NCBI RefSeq assembly: GCF_000738005.1
Contig: NZ_JHAL01000002.1
Span: 1,424,634 to 1,488,633, forward strand
DNA from: Bifidobacterium crudilactis
Lineage (GTDB): Bacteria; Actinomycetota; Actinomycetes; Actinomycetales; Bifidobacteriaceae
Length of the DNA: 64,000 bases
Direction of reading: 5' to 3'
The translations under genes were made by a program, and so were the position numbers. Numbering within the stretch: the first letter of the stretch is position 1; each line of letters begins with the position of its first letter. Under the pieces are notes generated by a model. It was not told the origin of the DNA. It was given only the letters and a program-made list of their open reading frames with translations, and searched no databases. Positions 13,970 through 21,862 of this stretch are shown one piece after another.

Positions 13970-15220
13970 CTAGCGCACCTTGCGCGCCGAGTCAGAAGCG
14001 ACCGCTGCGAGTGCACGAGGTGCATGGAAACCCTGCCGAGCGAATTCGTCCGCAATCAGCTGGGCCAGCTTCTCGCTCTCGCCAGAATTCACCAGCGCGA
14101 TAATCGAACCGCCGAATCCGCCTCCGGTCATTCTCGCCCCATACGCCCCGTTCTTGCGGGCCACGTCGACAGCCACATCGAGTTCGGGCACGGTCACCTC
14201 ATAATCCGCCTTGAGCGAGTCATGGGATGCGTTGAACAAGCGTCCGGCCTCTTCGACCTGTCCGTTGGCGAATGCCCTGACGAAGCTGCGGACGCGTGCT
14301 ATCTCGGTGACCACATGACGCACACGCTTCTTCATCACCTCATCGGGCAAGGCATCCAGGGTCTCCTTCAGGGATTGGAAGGGGTCGTCGGATTTGGCGA
14401 TGCCGTCGGCTGTGACACGCAGATTGGCGACCTTGAGCACTTTGGCAGCCTCTTCGCAGCAGGCCCTGCGCTCGGCATACTGCCCGTCGTTCAACTGGTG
14501 GGGAGCCTGTGTATCCACGACCAGCAGTTCCAGCCCATGCGCACTGAGGTCAAAGGGCTGCTGCGAGGTGTTCTCCAGAGGCGTGAGTTCCGGACGGCAA
14601 TCCAGCAGCAAGGCGTGGCCGGCCGTGCAGCGCATCGAGGCGTTCTGGTCCAGTCCACCAGTACTCGCTCCTGCCATATCGTTTTCGGATTTCATGGCCG
14701 ACTCAATCAGGATCACGCGTCCTGCGTCCGAAGCGCCGTAACCGAGGGCGAACACGTCGTCCAATGCGAGCGCCGTCGAGCAGGTCATGGCCGCCGAAGA
14801 GCTCAGACCCGAGCCGAGCGGCACGCATGAGGCGAATGCGGCGTCGAAGCCTTGGACTTGCGAGAATCCCATGCTGCGCAGCGCCCAGGCCACACCCACC
14901 GGATATGCCGCCCACCCGTCCACTCCACGAGCTTCGAGGCCATTGAGGTCTACTTCCTGAAAGCTGGTGGGGTCCACATCCGAGACGACGCGCACTATGC
15001 CGTCCGTCCTGGGTTTGAGGGCTATGAAAGTCCGGTGCGGCAGGGCTATGGGCAGGCAGAGCCCCGCATTGTAGTCGGTATGCTCTCCGATGAGGTTGAC
15101 TCTGCCGGGAGCGTTCCACACCCCGCTCTCATCCTCGCCGAAGGTGTGGCGGAACAGCTCGGACGCTTTGTCCGATCCTTCGTCGTCTGTAAGGGCTTTG
15201 ATGAACTGCACTGTTGACAT
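13970..15220 (-). CDS. galK: Galactokinase
   Basis: GHMP kinase that phosphorylates galactose at C1 in the Leloir pathway; 416 residues. Visible signatures are the galactokinase motif GRVNLIGEHTDYN, the ATP-binding motif PLGSGLSSSAAM and the C-terminal GHMP motif MTGGGFGGSIIAL. An AGGAAGG Shine-Dalgarno precedes the ATG. It is the third gene of deoR-galT-galK, starting 19 bp after galT. Confidence 0.97.
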   Translation of the reverse strand: MSTVQFIKALTDDEGSDKASELFRHTFGEDESGVWNAPGRVNLIGEHTDYNAGLCLPIALPHRTFIALKPRTDGIVRVVSDVDPTSFQEVDLNGLEARGVDGWAAYPVGVAWALRSMGFSQVQGFDAAFASCVPLGSGLSSSAAMTCSTALALDDVFALGYGASDAGRVILIESAMKSENDMAGASTGGLDQNASMRCTAGHALLLDCRPELTPLENTSQQPFDLSAHGLELLVVDTQAPHQLNDGQYAERRACCEEAAKVLKVANLRVTADGIAKSDDPFQSLKETLDALPDEVMKKRVRHVVTEIARVRSFVRAFANGQVEEAGRLFNASHDSLKADYEVTVPELDVAVDVARKNGAYGARMTGGGFGGSIIALVNSGESEKLAQLIADEFARQGFHAPRALAAVASDSARKVR

Positions 15221-15239
15221 CTCTGCGTTCCTTCCTGCT

Positions 15240-16508
15240 CTATGCGTCTAAATCGACCGGACCGAGCTCGTGGAAGCGAGCAGCGATTTTCTCCGGTGTG
15301 GTGTCCGAAATCCAGGCACCCATGCCTGATTCCGAACCTGCCAGATATTTGATTTTGTTGGGCGACCTGCGGAAGGAGAAGAACTGCAGGTTCAACCGAT
15401 AGTTTTCTCGCCTGGAATCATGCAGCGGTGCCTGGTGCCATGCCGAAATGTAGGGCAGATCCATGCCTTTGCCGTCACCGGTGTCGAAGAAGGCGTTGCC
15501 GCGCTTCAGGAGCGTGGAGTACATCTGCGCCAGTCCCCAGCGTTCGTCGTCATCGAGCTGGTCGATGCTGAGCACACCGTCTCGGACGGGTGCCACGTGA
15601 ACCTCCAGTGGCCATCGGGCTGCGGCGGGGACGTAGGCCACCCAGTCATGATTGCGGAACACGATGCGTTCCTCGGCATCGAGTTCGGCCTTGAGGATGT
15701 CCTTGAGCAGATTCCCACCGGTGCGCTCATGGTATTCCTCGGTGTGCTGAAGCTCGGTCTCCATACGGGGGGCCACGAAAGGATAGCAGTAGATCTGTCC
15801 GTGAGGATGAGCGAGTGAGACGCCTATCTCCTGACCGTGGTTTTCGAAGGGGAAAATCTGCTCGATGCCGTCAAGCGCCGAAATCTCCGCCGTTCGGAAG
15901 GCCCATGCCTCGACCACCGTGCGGATGCGCTCGACGGGGAGGTCAGCGGGAAGGGCGTCTTCTTTCGGGTCGAAGCACACGACTTCGCAGCGACCGTTGG
16001 CTATCTGCTGTTCCCAGAGGGCGTTGCCGTCGACCTGCGTGGTGACTGCCGGAACGCCGGGAACCTGCATCATCGAAGGGAAACGGTTTTCGAATACGAC
16101 GACGTTGTAGTCGGTATCGGGAACCTCGCCATCCTGGTACGGGTCGCCGGGTTTGCGAGCGGCAAGGGGGTTCCCGCTTGCGGTCGCACCCGGCCCTGCG
16201 GTAATGGGACGGTTCATGCGGGCCGTCGCCATAGGTATCCACTCTCCGGTGAGAGGGTCCTTGCGCATCTGGGGCGCCTGCACGGGCACCTCGCGACCCT
16301 CGGCGTCCAGATGCGGCGCGAAACGGTCGGTCAGAGGACGCGGATCGTGGAGTTCGCGGGTGCGCTTGCCCGATACGAATTCAGGATCGTCATCAAGATA
16401 GAAGAAGTCACGTCCGTCGGCAAGAGTCGTCGGTGTGATGCGGATATGCTCTGATGCGTACTGCGCCGGTTGATACTGCGCGGACTGATAAGCAACGGCA
16501 TTGCTCAT
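15240..16508 (-). CDS. galT: Galactose-1-phosphate uridylyltransferase
   Basis: Converts galactose 1-phosphate and UDP-glucose to UDP-galactose and glucose 1-phosphate. The 422-residue protein carries the active-site histidine motif of class I GalT (SLAHPHGQIYCYPF), preceded by FENRFPSM. The chosen ATG (MSNAVAYQ) lies 2 nt after the deoR stop codon. Upstream in-frame codons overlap deoR and are not needed. It is tightly coupled to deoR and followed by galK. Confidence 0.96.
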   Translation of the reverse strand: MSNAVAYQSAQYQPAQYASEHIRITPTTLADGRDFFYLDDDPEFVSGKRTRELHDPRPLTDRFAPHLDAEGREVPVQAPQMRKDPLTGEWIPMATARMNRPITAGPGATASGNPLAARKPGDPYQDGEVPDTDYNVVVFENRFPSMMQVPGVPAVTTQVDGNALWEQQIANGRCEVVCFDPKEDALPADLPVERIRTVVEAWAFRTAEISALDGIEQIFPFENHGQEIGVSLAHPHGQIYCYPFVAPRMETELQHTEEYHERTGGNLLKDILKAELDAEERIVFRNHDWVAYVPAAARWPLEVHVAPVRDGVLSIDQLDDDERWGLAQMYSTLLKRGNAFFDTGDGKGMDLPYISAWHQAPLHDSRRENYRLNLQFFSFRRSPNKIKYLAGSESGMGAWISDTTPEKIAARFHELGPVDLDA

Positions 16509-16510
16509 TA

Positions 16511-17317
16511 TTACTGCTCGCTTCCTTCGCTGTTCTCGGCCTGATGGGCCAGGACGAGTTCTTTGACCAGTTTTCGGGTGGCCTCGATGGATTCTGCATC
16601 CAGCTCGTCGTCGGTGACGACGGCGCTGACCTGCTCGAAGTTGGCGAAGAGGGACAGCGATGTGCTGCTCCACTTCGTGTGATCGGTAAGGATGATGGTG
16701 TTGTCGGCAATGTCCATCATCGCCATGTCCGTGGCGGCTTCCAGGGAGTTCGGCATGAGGAATCCTCTGGGAATCGACACAGAATGCGTGCCCAGGAACA
16801 CCGTGTTGACTCGCAGCGATGCGACGACCTTGTCGGCTATGGGACCCACCAGTGAATTGGAACGGGTGATGACGCCGCCCGTGACGATGACCTCGACGTC
16901 CTTGCTTTCCAGAGCCTGCACGAGCTCAGCGACCGGAATCGAGTTGGTGAGGATCGTGATGCCCGCGGAACGTCGGCTTTCCAGCAGATGCTGGGCGAAC
17001 ACGTACGCCGTCGTGCCGCCGCCTATGGCAATCACGTCTCCGGGAGACACGTAGGTCAGGGCCTTTTTGGCGATGGCGTCCTTCAGACCGATGTCCATCT
17101 GCGACTTCACGGAGAACAGGGGTTCTGCAAGCAAGGTGCTTGTGGTCACCGCACCGCCGTGAACGCGTTTGAGCAACCCTTTGTCGGCCAGCTCCGCGAT
17201 GTCGCGTCGGATGGTCATTGCGGAAACGCCCAATTCCTTGGATAACGCGGTGATACGCACCGCTCCACGGGTGCGCAGCCTGCTGAGAATCAGATGCTGG
17301 CGTTGTGATGATATCAT
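16511..17317 (-). CDS. DeoR family transcriptional regulator of the gal operon
   Basis: Sugar-responsive repressor of 268 residues. The N-terminal winged HTH has the DeoR signature (SKELGVSAMTIRRDIAELADKGLLKRVHGG), and the C-terminal DeoRC sensor domain contains GGGTTAYVFAQ and the GTHSVSIPRG segment. The ATG at 17317 is preferred: a TTGTAA/GATAAT promoter ends 6 nt before it and no Shine-Dalgarno is present, whereas the ATG at 17335 would lie within that promoter. It heads deoR-galT-galK and probably controls it in response to a galactose metabolite. Confidence 0.88.
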   Translation of the reverse strand: MISSQRQHLILSRLRTRGAVRITALSKELGVSAMTIRRDIAELADKGLLKRVHGGAVTTSTLLAEPLFSVKSQMDIGLKDAIAKKALTYVSPGDVIAIGGGTTAYVFAQHLLESRRSAGITILTNSIPVAELVQALESKDVEVIVTGGVITRSNSLVGPIADKVVASLRVNTVFLGTHSVSIPRGFLMPNSLEAATDMAMMDIADNTIILTDHTKWSSTSLSLFANFEQVSAVVTDDELDAESIEATRKLVKELVLAHQAENSEGSEQ

Positions 17318-17323
17318 TCGAAC

Positions 17324-17353
17324 ATTATCGCACACATTCGCGCACGATTACAA
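17324..17353 (-). promoter_or_regulatory. Candidate deoR-gal promoter, leaderless
   Basis: TTGTAA (17348-17353) and GATAAT (17324-17329) on the minus strand, 18 bp apart. Transcription would begin at or next to the deoR ATG at 17317. Confidence 0.5.
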
Positions 17354-17365
17354 CTTCTGATGTAA

Positions 17366-17403
17366 CGTTTCTTGCGTTTCACTCAGTATTATGAGCGTTT
17401 CAC
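17366..17403 (-). promoter_or_regulatory. Candidate DeoR operator, GAAACG direct repeats
   Basis: On the minus strand GAAACG occurs three times (17366-17371, 17375-17380, 17396-17401). Two copies extend to GTGAAACGC, 21 bp (two helical turns) apart. The block lies just upstream of the -35, and its distal copy is inside the 3' end of the next gene. DeoR-family regulators often use repeated GAAAC/TTTC elements, so autoregulation is plausible. Confidence 0.35.
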
Positions 17404-18162
17404 CATTCTCTCAGCGCCCCAGACCGTCACACGCATCATCGCCTCAAGCACAATGCCCGAACCCATTTTGGAATTGCCGTGTGTCCGCTCTATGAACGCA
17501 ATCGGTATTTCCAGAATCCTCGCACCAACCTGATGCGCCCGTCTGGTCATGTCGACCTGGAACACGTAGCCGTTCGCCTCGATGCCATCCAGATCAATCT
17601 CTCTCAGCAAATCCGCACGATAGGCTCTGAAACCTGCCGTCACATCCTTTACGGGCAGTCCGAGCATGCGTCTTGCATACCAGGAACCGGACCTGGAAAT
17701 CACATCTCTCAGCAAGGGCCAATTCACCGTCTGCCCTCCTTTGACCCTGCGCGAACCTATCACCAGGTCAACGTGCGGATTGCGCTCCATCACATCAAGC
17801 ATCCGAGCCAGGTCCAATGGACGATGGGAGCCATCCATGTCCATTTCACAAATCACGTCGTAGCGACGGTCCAAGGCCCAATGGAAGCCTTCCAGATATG
17901 CCGGGCCCAGACCATTCTTGGCTTGGCGATGCAGCACATGCAGACGCGGCTCCCCCTGAGCCATGAAATCCGCCATCCTCCCGGTGCCGTCAGGGGAATT
18001 GTCATCGACGACAAGCACCTCGGCATCACGCGTGGATGAGAAAATACCCGAAAGCGTAGTCCTGAGATTGTCGATCTCGTTGTATGTGGGCATAACCACC
18101 AACACTTTGCTGTGTGACGGCGAAAGCTCATCGACATGCTGAACAGTCTTGTCCGACATCAT
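17389..18162 (-). CDS. Polyprenol monophosphomannose synthase-like glycosyltransferase (GT2)
   Basis: A GT2 enzyme of about 257 residues, resembling dolichol/polyprenol-phosphate mannose synthases that transfer mannose from GDP-mannose to a lipid phosphate. It shows VMPTYNE, VVDDNSPDGTG, the metal-binding DMDGSH motif, GSRRVKGG and the C-terminal HGNSKMGSGI. There is no membrane domain, as in actinobacterial Ppm1 catalytic units. A GGGGGT sequence precedes the ATG-ATG start. The window also has manC (60153) and a GT-C-like protein (58041), which could supply and use its substrate and product. Confidence 0.85.
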   Translation of the reverse strand: MMSDKTVQHVDELSPSHSKVLVVMPTYNEIDNLRTTLSGIFSSTRDAEVLVVDDNSPDGTGRMADFMAQGEPRLHVLHRQAKNGLGPAYLEGFHWALDRRYDVICEMDMDGSHRPLDLARMLDVMERNPHVDLVIGSRRVKGGQTVNWPLLRDVISRSGSWYARRMLGLPVKDVTAGFRAYRADLLREIDLDGIEANGYVFQVDMTRRAHQVGARILEIPIAFIERTHGNSKMGSGIVLEAMMRVTVWGAERMVKRS

Positions 18163-18572
18163 GCACCCCCTGCAGTATTCACTACAACAGTACTGTGCGC
18201 AACGCGAGTATCCACATGGAATGCTCGAAGCCGCCCGAGAAAACGCACATCGCGATGCTCTCCGGCACTCTCGATATGAAATCGGCAGCCGCATAGACAG
18301 GGACATGCCGATAAAGGTTCACCTCGAGCAATTTCTGCAGAGGGATAAGGGTATTGCACGAAACGACGGTGACACATGCCAATTCACGAGTACTCGATCG
18401 CATCCGCCTCGTAAGGAGAAAGCACCTTGTCGATAAGCTCCTGACTCTCCCCGTGCCTCTGCGCGTGCAGTGCTGGCGATCACCCATCTGCCGGTGTTCG
18501 GATGCCCGACTACAATACCGGGTGCTGGCGGCCGATTGACGGTTACCAGCACACGTAACCATGAGGAGGGTC
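18163..18572. other. Intergenic region between divergent genes
   Basis: About 410 bp between the GT2 gene and the deacylase gene. A TACAAT hexamer is seen on the plus strand near 18522. I find no convincing ORF, RNA gene or hairpin. Confidence 0.5.
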
Positions 18573-19088
18573 ATGTCAGTCACCATCGCCGACGTCGAGC
18601 ATCTGTTGGATTCGCTGAAGCTTGCGTACAGAGTCGAGCATCACGCGCCCATCACCTCCATTCAGGAAGCCATGGAGTCAGGTCTGCTGAGCGATTTGGG
18701 AATGACGACCGGAAGCATGGTGAAGAACCTGTTACTCACGGACACCACCGGCGAATGCTATCTGCTTGTCGCACCGGGCATGGGCAGGGTCGATCTCAAG
18801 GGCATGGCACGACATCTCGGATGCACCCGCCTGAGTTTCGCGTCACTGAAGACCTTCGGGGCGGTGTTCGGCACATCCAAAGGCCAGGTCACCATGTTCG
18901 ACCTGCTCGATGGCGACGAGCGCGTCAAGCGAGTGCATCTTGTAGTCGATTCCAGGGTGGCTCTCATACCAGGCGACACGGCGTTTCATGTAGATTCGAA
19001 CACTGTTTCGGTACTTGTCAGAGCACAGGACGTCCCGGTGATCGCCCTGACCATCCAACCCACGTACCTGACATACCCCGAAGTCTGA
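18573..19088 (+). CDS. YbaK/ProX-type aminoacyl-tRNA deacylase
   Basis: A 171-residue trans-editing domain protein of the YbaK/ProX fold, expected to hydrolyse mischarged tRNA such as Ala-tRNA(Pro) or Cys-tRNA(Pro). It shows the N-terminal YRVEHHAPITSIQEA typical of ProX/PrdX and the K-x-L core (MVKNLLL). The ATG at 18573 is set by a GAGGAGGG Shine-Dalgarno; an ATG four codons earlier lies within it. It is monocistronic by spacing, followed by pyrD 168 bp later. Which mischarged tRNA it acts on cannot be told. Confidence 0.85.
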   Translation: MSVTIADVEHLLDSLKLAYRVEHHAPITSIQEAMESGLLSDLGMTTGSMVKNLLLTDTTGECYLLVAPGMGRVDLKGMARHLGCTRLSFASLKTFGAVFGTSKGQVTMFDLLDGDERVKRVHLVVDSRVALIPGDTAFHVDSNTVSVLVRAQDVPVIALTIQPTYLTYPEV

Positions 19089-19256
19089 ATATGACAGAGA
19101 CGCCGCGCGACAGGCGCTGGCATCAGCTTCGCCGCCCTGCACCTCACATGGTCGATTTCGAGGAGCCTCCAACAAGAACGGGCGCACGCGCCCCTCGACG
19201 GCTTCGCCGCAAGACGACATCTGAGCACCAAAGCCGTCATGTGCGAGAATAGGTTC

Positions 19257-20402
19257 ATGCAGTACGTATCAGAATCAACTGCCAGAGACGCAGTGAATAA
19301 GGCAAGTACGGACTTGTTCTCCTTCGTGTACAAGCATGCCGTGAAACCCATCGTGTTCAACCAGCCACCGGACACCGCACACGACCAGATGATCTCATTC
19401 TGTCGCACCGCCGGTACCATTCCTCCGCTGATGTGGATGCTTCGACAGATGCTGGACTACACCGACCCGGCATTGGAGTGCGAGGTCATGGGACTGCACT
19501 TCGCCAACCCCTTCGGACTCTCCGCAGGATTGGACAAGAACTGCGATCTGTCAACCGTTCTGGATGCCGCGGGGTTCGGATTCGAGACCGTGGGGTCGAC
19601 CACTTCACGCCCCTGCGCAGGCAACGAGCGTCCCTGGTTCCACAGACTCCCCGAATACGACTCGATGATGGTTCACGTCGGACTTGCCAACGACGGCTCC
19701 CAGAAGGTCATTCCACGCGTCGAAAAGGCCTACACCAAAGCCAGAAGCATGGCCCTGTCGATTTCAATCGCCCGCACCAATGACGAGCTCTGCGGCGACA
19801 TCGACGAAGGCATAGAGGACTATCGCATATCGTTGGAACGCGCGGCCGGGCGATCCTCGATGGTGGAAATCAACATCTCCTGCCCCAACACCCATGTAGG
19901 CGAACCCTTCAACGAAAGCCCCGAGAACCTCGATAGGCTGTTCGCCTCATTGGACACCGTCGCGCACGAGCAGCCGCTGCTCGTCAAAATGCCCTTGAAC
20001 AAGAGCTGGGCCGAGTTCAAGGCTTTGCTCGACGTGCTGGCGGAGCACAACGTTCAGGGCGTATCCATCGCCAATCTGCAGAAGGACCGCACCGGACTTG
20101 CGGTGCCGATGCAATGGGAGGGCGGCCTGTCGGGCGGCCCCTGCTACCAGGGAAGCAATGCTCTGATAGCCCAGACCCGCCGTGAATTCGGCGAAAGGTT
20201 CGCCATTGCAGGAATAGGCGGCGTGTTCACTCCGGAGCAGGCATACGAAAAGATTCGCCTTGGGTCCAGTCTGGTCATGTTCCTCTCCTCGCTGATGTTC
20301 AGAGGCCCGCAGCAGATCAGCCTGTTCAAACGCGGATTGGTGGAGCTGCTGCATCGGGACGGTTTCGACAACGTAGCGCAGGCGGTCGGCAGCGGGCTGT
20401 GA
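19257..20402 (+). CDS. pyrD: Dihydroorotate dehydrogenase, class 2-like
   Basis: Flavoenzyme of pyrimidine synthesis, 381 residues. The class 2 layout is present: an N-terminal helical extension (KHAVKPIVFNQ...), then FANPFGLSAGLDKNCDL and VGSTTSRP. The catalytic-base position reads NISCPNT, with Cys209 where class 2 enzymes normally have Ser (see findings). The start at 19257 has only a weak GAATAGG upstream; a GAGAAT hexamer 6 nt before it could indicate a leaderless start. Confidence 0.88.
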   Translation: MQYVSESTARDAVNKASTDLFSFVYKHAVKPIVFNQPPDTAHDQMISFCRTAGTIPPLMWMLRQMLDYTDPALECEVMGLHFANPFGLSAGLDKNCDLSTVLDAAGFGFETVGSTTSRPCAGNERPWFHRLPEYDSMMVHVGLANDGSQKVIPRVEKAYTKARSMALSISIARTNDELCGDIDEGIEDYRISLERAAGRSSMVEINISCPNTHVGEPFNESPENLDRLFASLDTVAHEQPLLVKMPLNKSWAEFKALLDVLAEHNVQGVSIANLQKDRTGLAVPMQWEGGLSGGPCYQGSNALIAQTRREFGERFAIAGIGGVFTPEQAYEKIRLGSSLVMFLSSLMFRGPQQISLFKRGLVELLHRDGFDNVAQAVGSGL

Positions 20403-20562
20403 TGAACTGAGCCGTGGTACGCCAGAACCGTGGTACCCAAAGCCGTCCCGACCCGTGCACCGCGGTTCTGCACGGGTCGCACATCATGGAAGGTCCGGCA
20501 GCGTACAGGTCAGACACCACAGCAATCGCCATCGTCCGCAAGACAGACAGCTCACCGCGGGC

Positions 20563-21753
20563 TTACGCTCCTATCAGCGCTTCACGAAGTCCCGTGTCAT
20601 GGGCATACAGGAACAATCCTTTTCTCGCCCTGGTCAGCAGCGTCATCAAGGCATTGCGCAACAGACGTTGGCGCATGCTCTCGATATCCTGCGGGGAATA
20701 CCCCTGCTGCCTGAGGTGCGAGACTCCTACGAACGCCGCCTGATCCTGGTACAGGTCGGGCCTGACGTGCAGTTTGCCGTCCTCCCCCAGCACATTGGAA
20801 GGCCCGAGAATCACACCTGCCCAATCAAGATCCAGACCCTGAATCGTATACACGGAACCGACCTCGTCAAGCGTTTCCGGCCTGTCAGGCCATGACAAGG
20901 CCGCTTGGGGTTCATAGCGGTCCCATCGGATGCGCAGACCCGGCTCCTCGATGAAATAATCCTTGCCATCGAGACGGTAGGGATAGTCATAGGTGCTCAG
21001 CATCCGCGACGTACCGTGTTCAGCATGCTCGACCACGGCATCTCGCATGGCTCCCGCATCGGAGAACACCTTCATATCAAAATGCTCATCCCCGCAAGGA
21101 GGAGGCGTAACCCTGCCCTCCCCGTTCAGCAGGCGCCGTATCCAATCTCGGACGGCATCAGAGGCCCCCATGCGATGCTGGTTGCCGAGACTGAAATTGA
21201 CGATTTCGGCATCACCGAGAGCGCGTTTCAGGACGGTGTCATCCCACATGCTGCGCATCCTCAGGACCTGCGTCCCATCGTAGGCGAGCACCGTAATGCG
21301 GCTGAGTCGGACGATTTCCGCCAGCTGGTTGTCAGCCATGAAATGCGTATACGGGTTCGGCTGCGTCAGCAGCAGATGCGCCTCGTCCACCAGAGCCACA
21401 TCGGCACCGGCACCCTGCTTGTCAGCCGCATTGATATATGACGTCGGGCGCAATACCTGGGATTTTCGCAGAACGGTCATATCACCGGCGAAATCACGGT
21501 ATCGTCTCCACATCTCCGCATGATTGACCATCATGCGTATCGTGGAATCCGCAAGGGGGTCGCCGAGCGCTCTTCGCCTGCTCCGTTCGGACAACATCTG
21601 GAACAACGAAGCCAGAAGCGCACTTTTCCCGGTCCCGGCCACACCATGGACAAGCGCTACGACAGGGCGATGCGCTGGCACCGAAAGCGTTCGTTCACAA
21701 AGCTCCACAATGTCGTCGAACACAGCCTGCTGAGTTGAATCCAGAGAATGCAT
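20563..21753 (-). CDS. DUF2075 family helicase-like ATPase
   Basis: A 396-residue P-loop protein with superfamily 1 helicase motifs: Walker A GVAGTGKSAL (about residue 40), Walker B VDEAHLLL, QHRM, TIQGLDLDWAGVILG and the arginine motif LMTLLTRARKGLFLY. This is the DUF2075 (Schlafen group 3-like helicase) arrangement. It stands alone here, without the GIY-YIG, methylase or nuclease partners often found with this family. The true substrate is unknown. The start may be this ATG or a GTG two codons upstream. Confidence 0.82.
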   Translation of the reverse strand: MHSLDSTQQAVFDDIVELCERTLSVPAHRPVVALVHGVAGTGKSALLASLFQMLSERSRRRALGDPLADSTIRMMVNHAEMWRRYRDFAGDMTVLRKSQVLRPTSYINAADKQGAGADVALVDEAHLLLTQPNPYTHFMADNQLAEIVRLSRITVLAYDGTQVLRMRSMWDDTVLKRALGDAEIVNFSLGNQHRMGASDAVRDWIRRLLNGEGRVTPPPCGDEHFDMKVFSDAGAMRDAVVEHAEHGTSRMLSTYDYPYRLDGKDYFIEEPGLRIRWDRYEPQAALSWPDRPETLDEVGSVYTIQGLDLDWAGVILGPSNVLGEDGKLHVRPDLYQDQAAFVGVSHLRQQGYSPQDIESMRQRLLRNALMTLLTRARKGLFLYAHDTGLREALIGA

Positions 21754-21784
21754 ACACACTCAACGGGACTGTAATACGCAAGAG

Positions 21785-21843
21785 GGACGCTCCGCTGCGA
21801 GTCCGATTGAACCTCCCTGTTCAATCCCTCGCAGCGTGCGTCC
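21785..21843. terminator. Nested terminator-like hairpin after the Old Yellow Enzyme gene
   Basis: Nested inverted repeats: GGACGC/GCGTCC outside, CGCTGCGAG/CTCGCAGCG (21793-21801/21828-21836), and GATTGAAC/GTTCAATC inside. It begins 20 bp after the stop at 21863 and ends upstream of the DUF2075 gene. Confidence 0.7.
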
Positions 21844-21862
21844 TACGTCACGCCCGCAGGCG

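Noticed and set aside
17255..17275. TGTGATGATATCATT as a CRP-type site
   Set aside because: It lacks the TCACA half-site and lies within the deoR coding region.
20563..21753. DUF2075 ATPase as part of a defence island
   Set aside because: Neighbours are housekeeping metabolic genes; no methylase, nuclease or other defence partner is adjacent.
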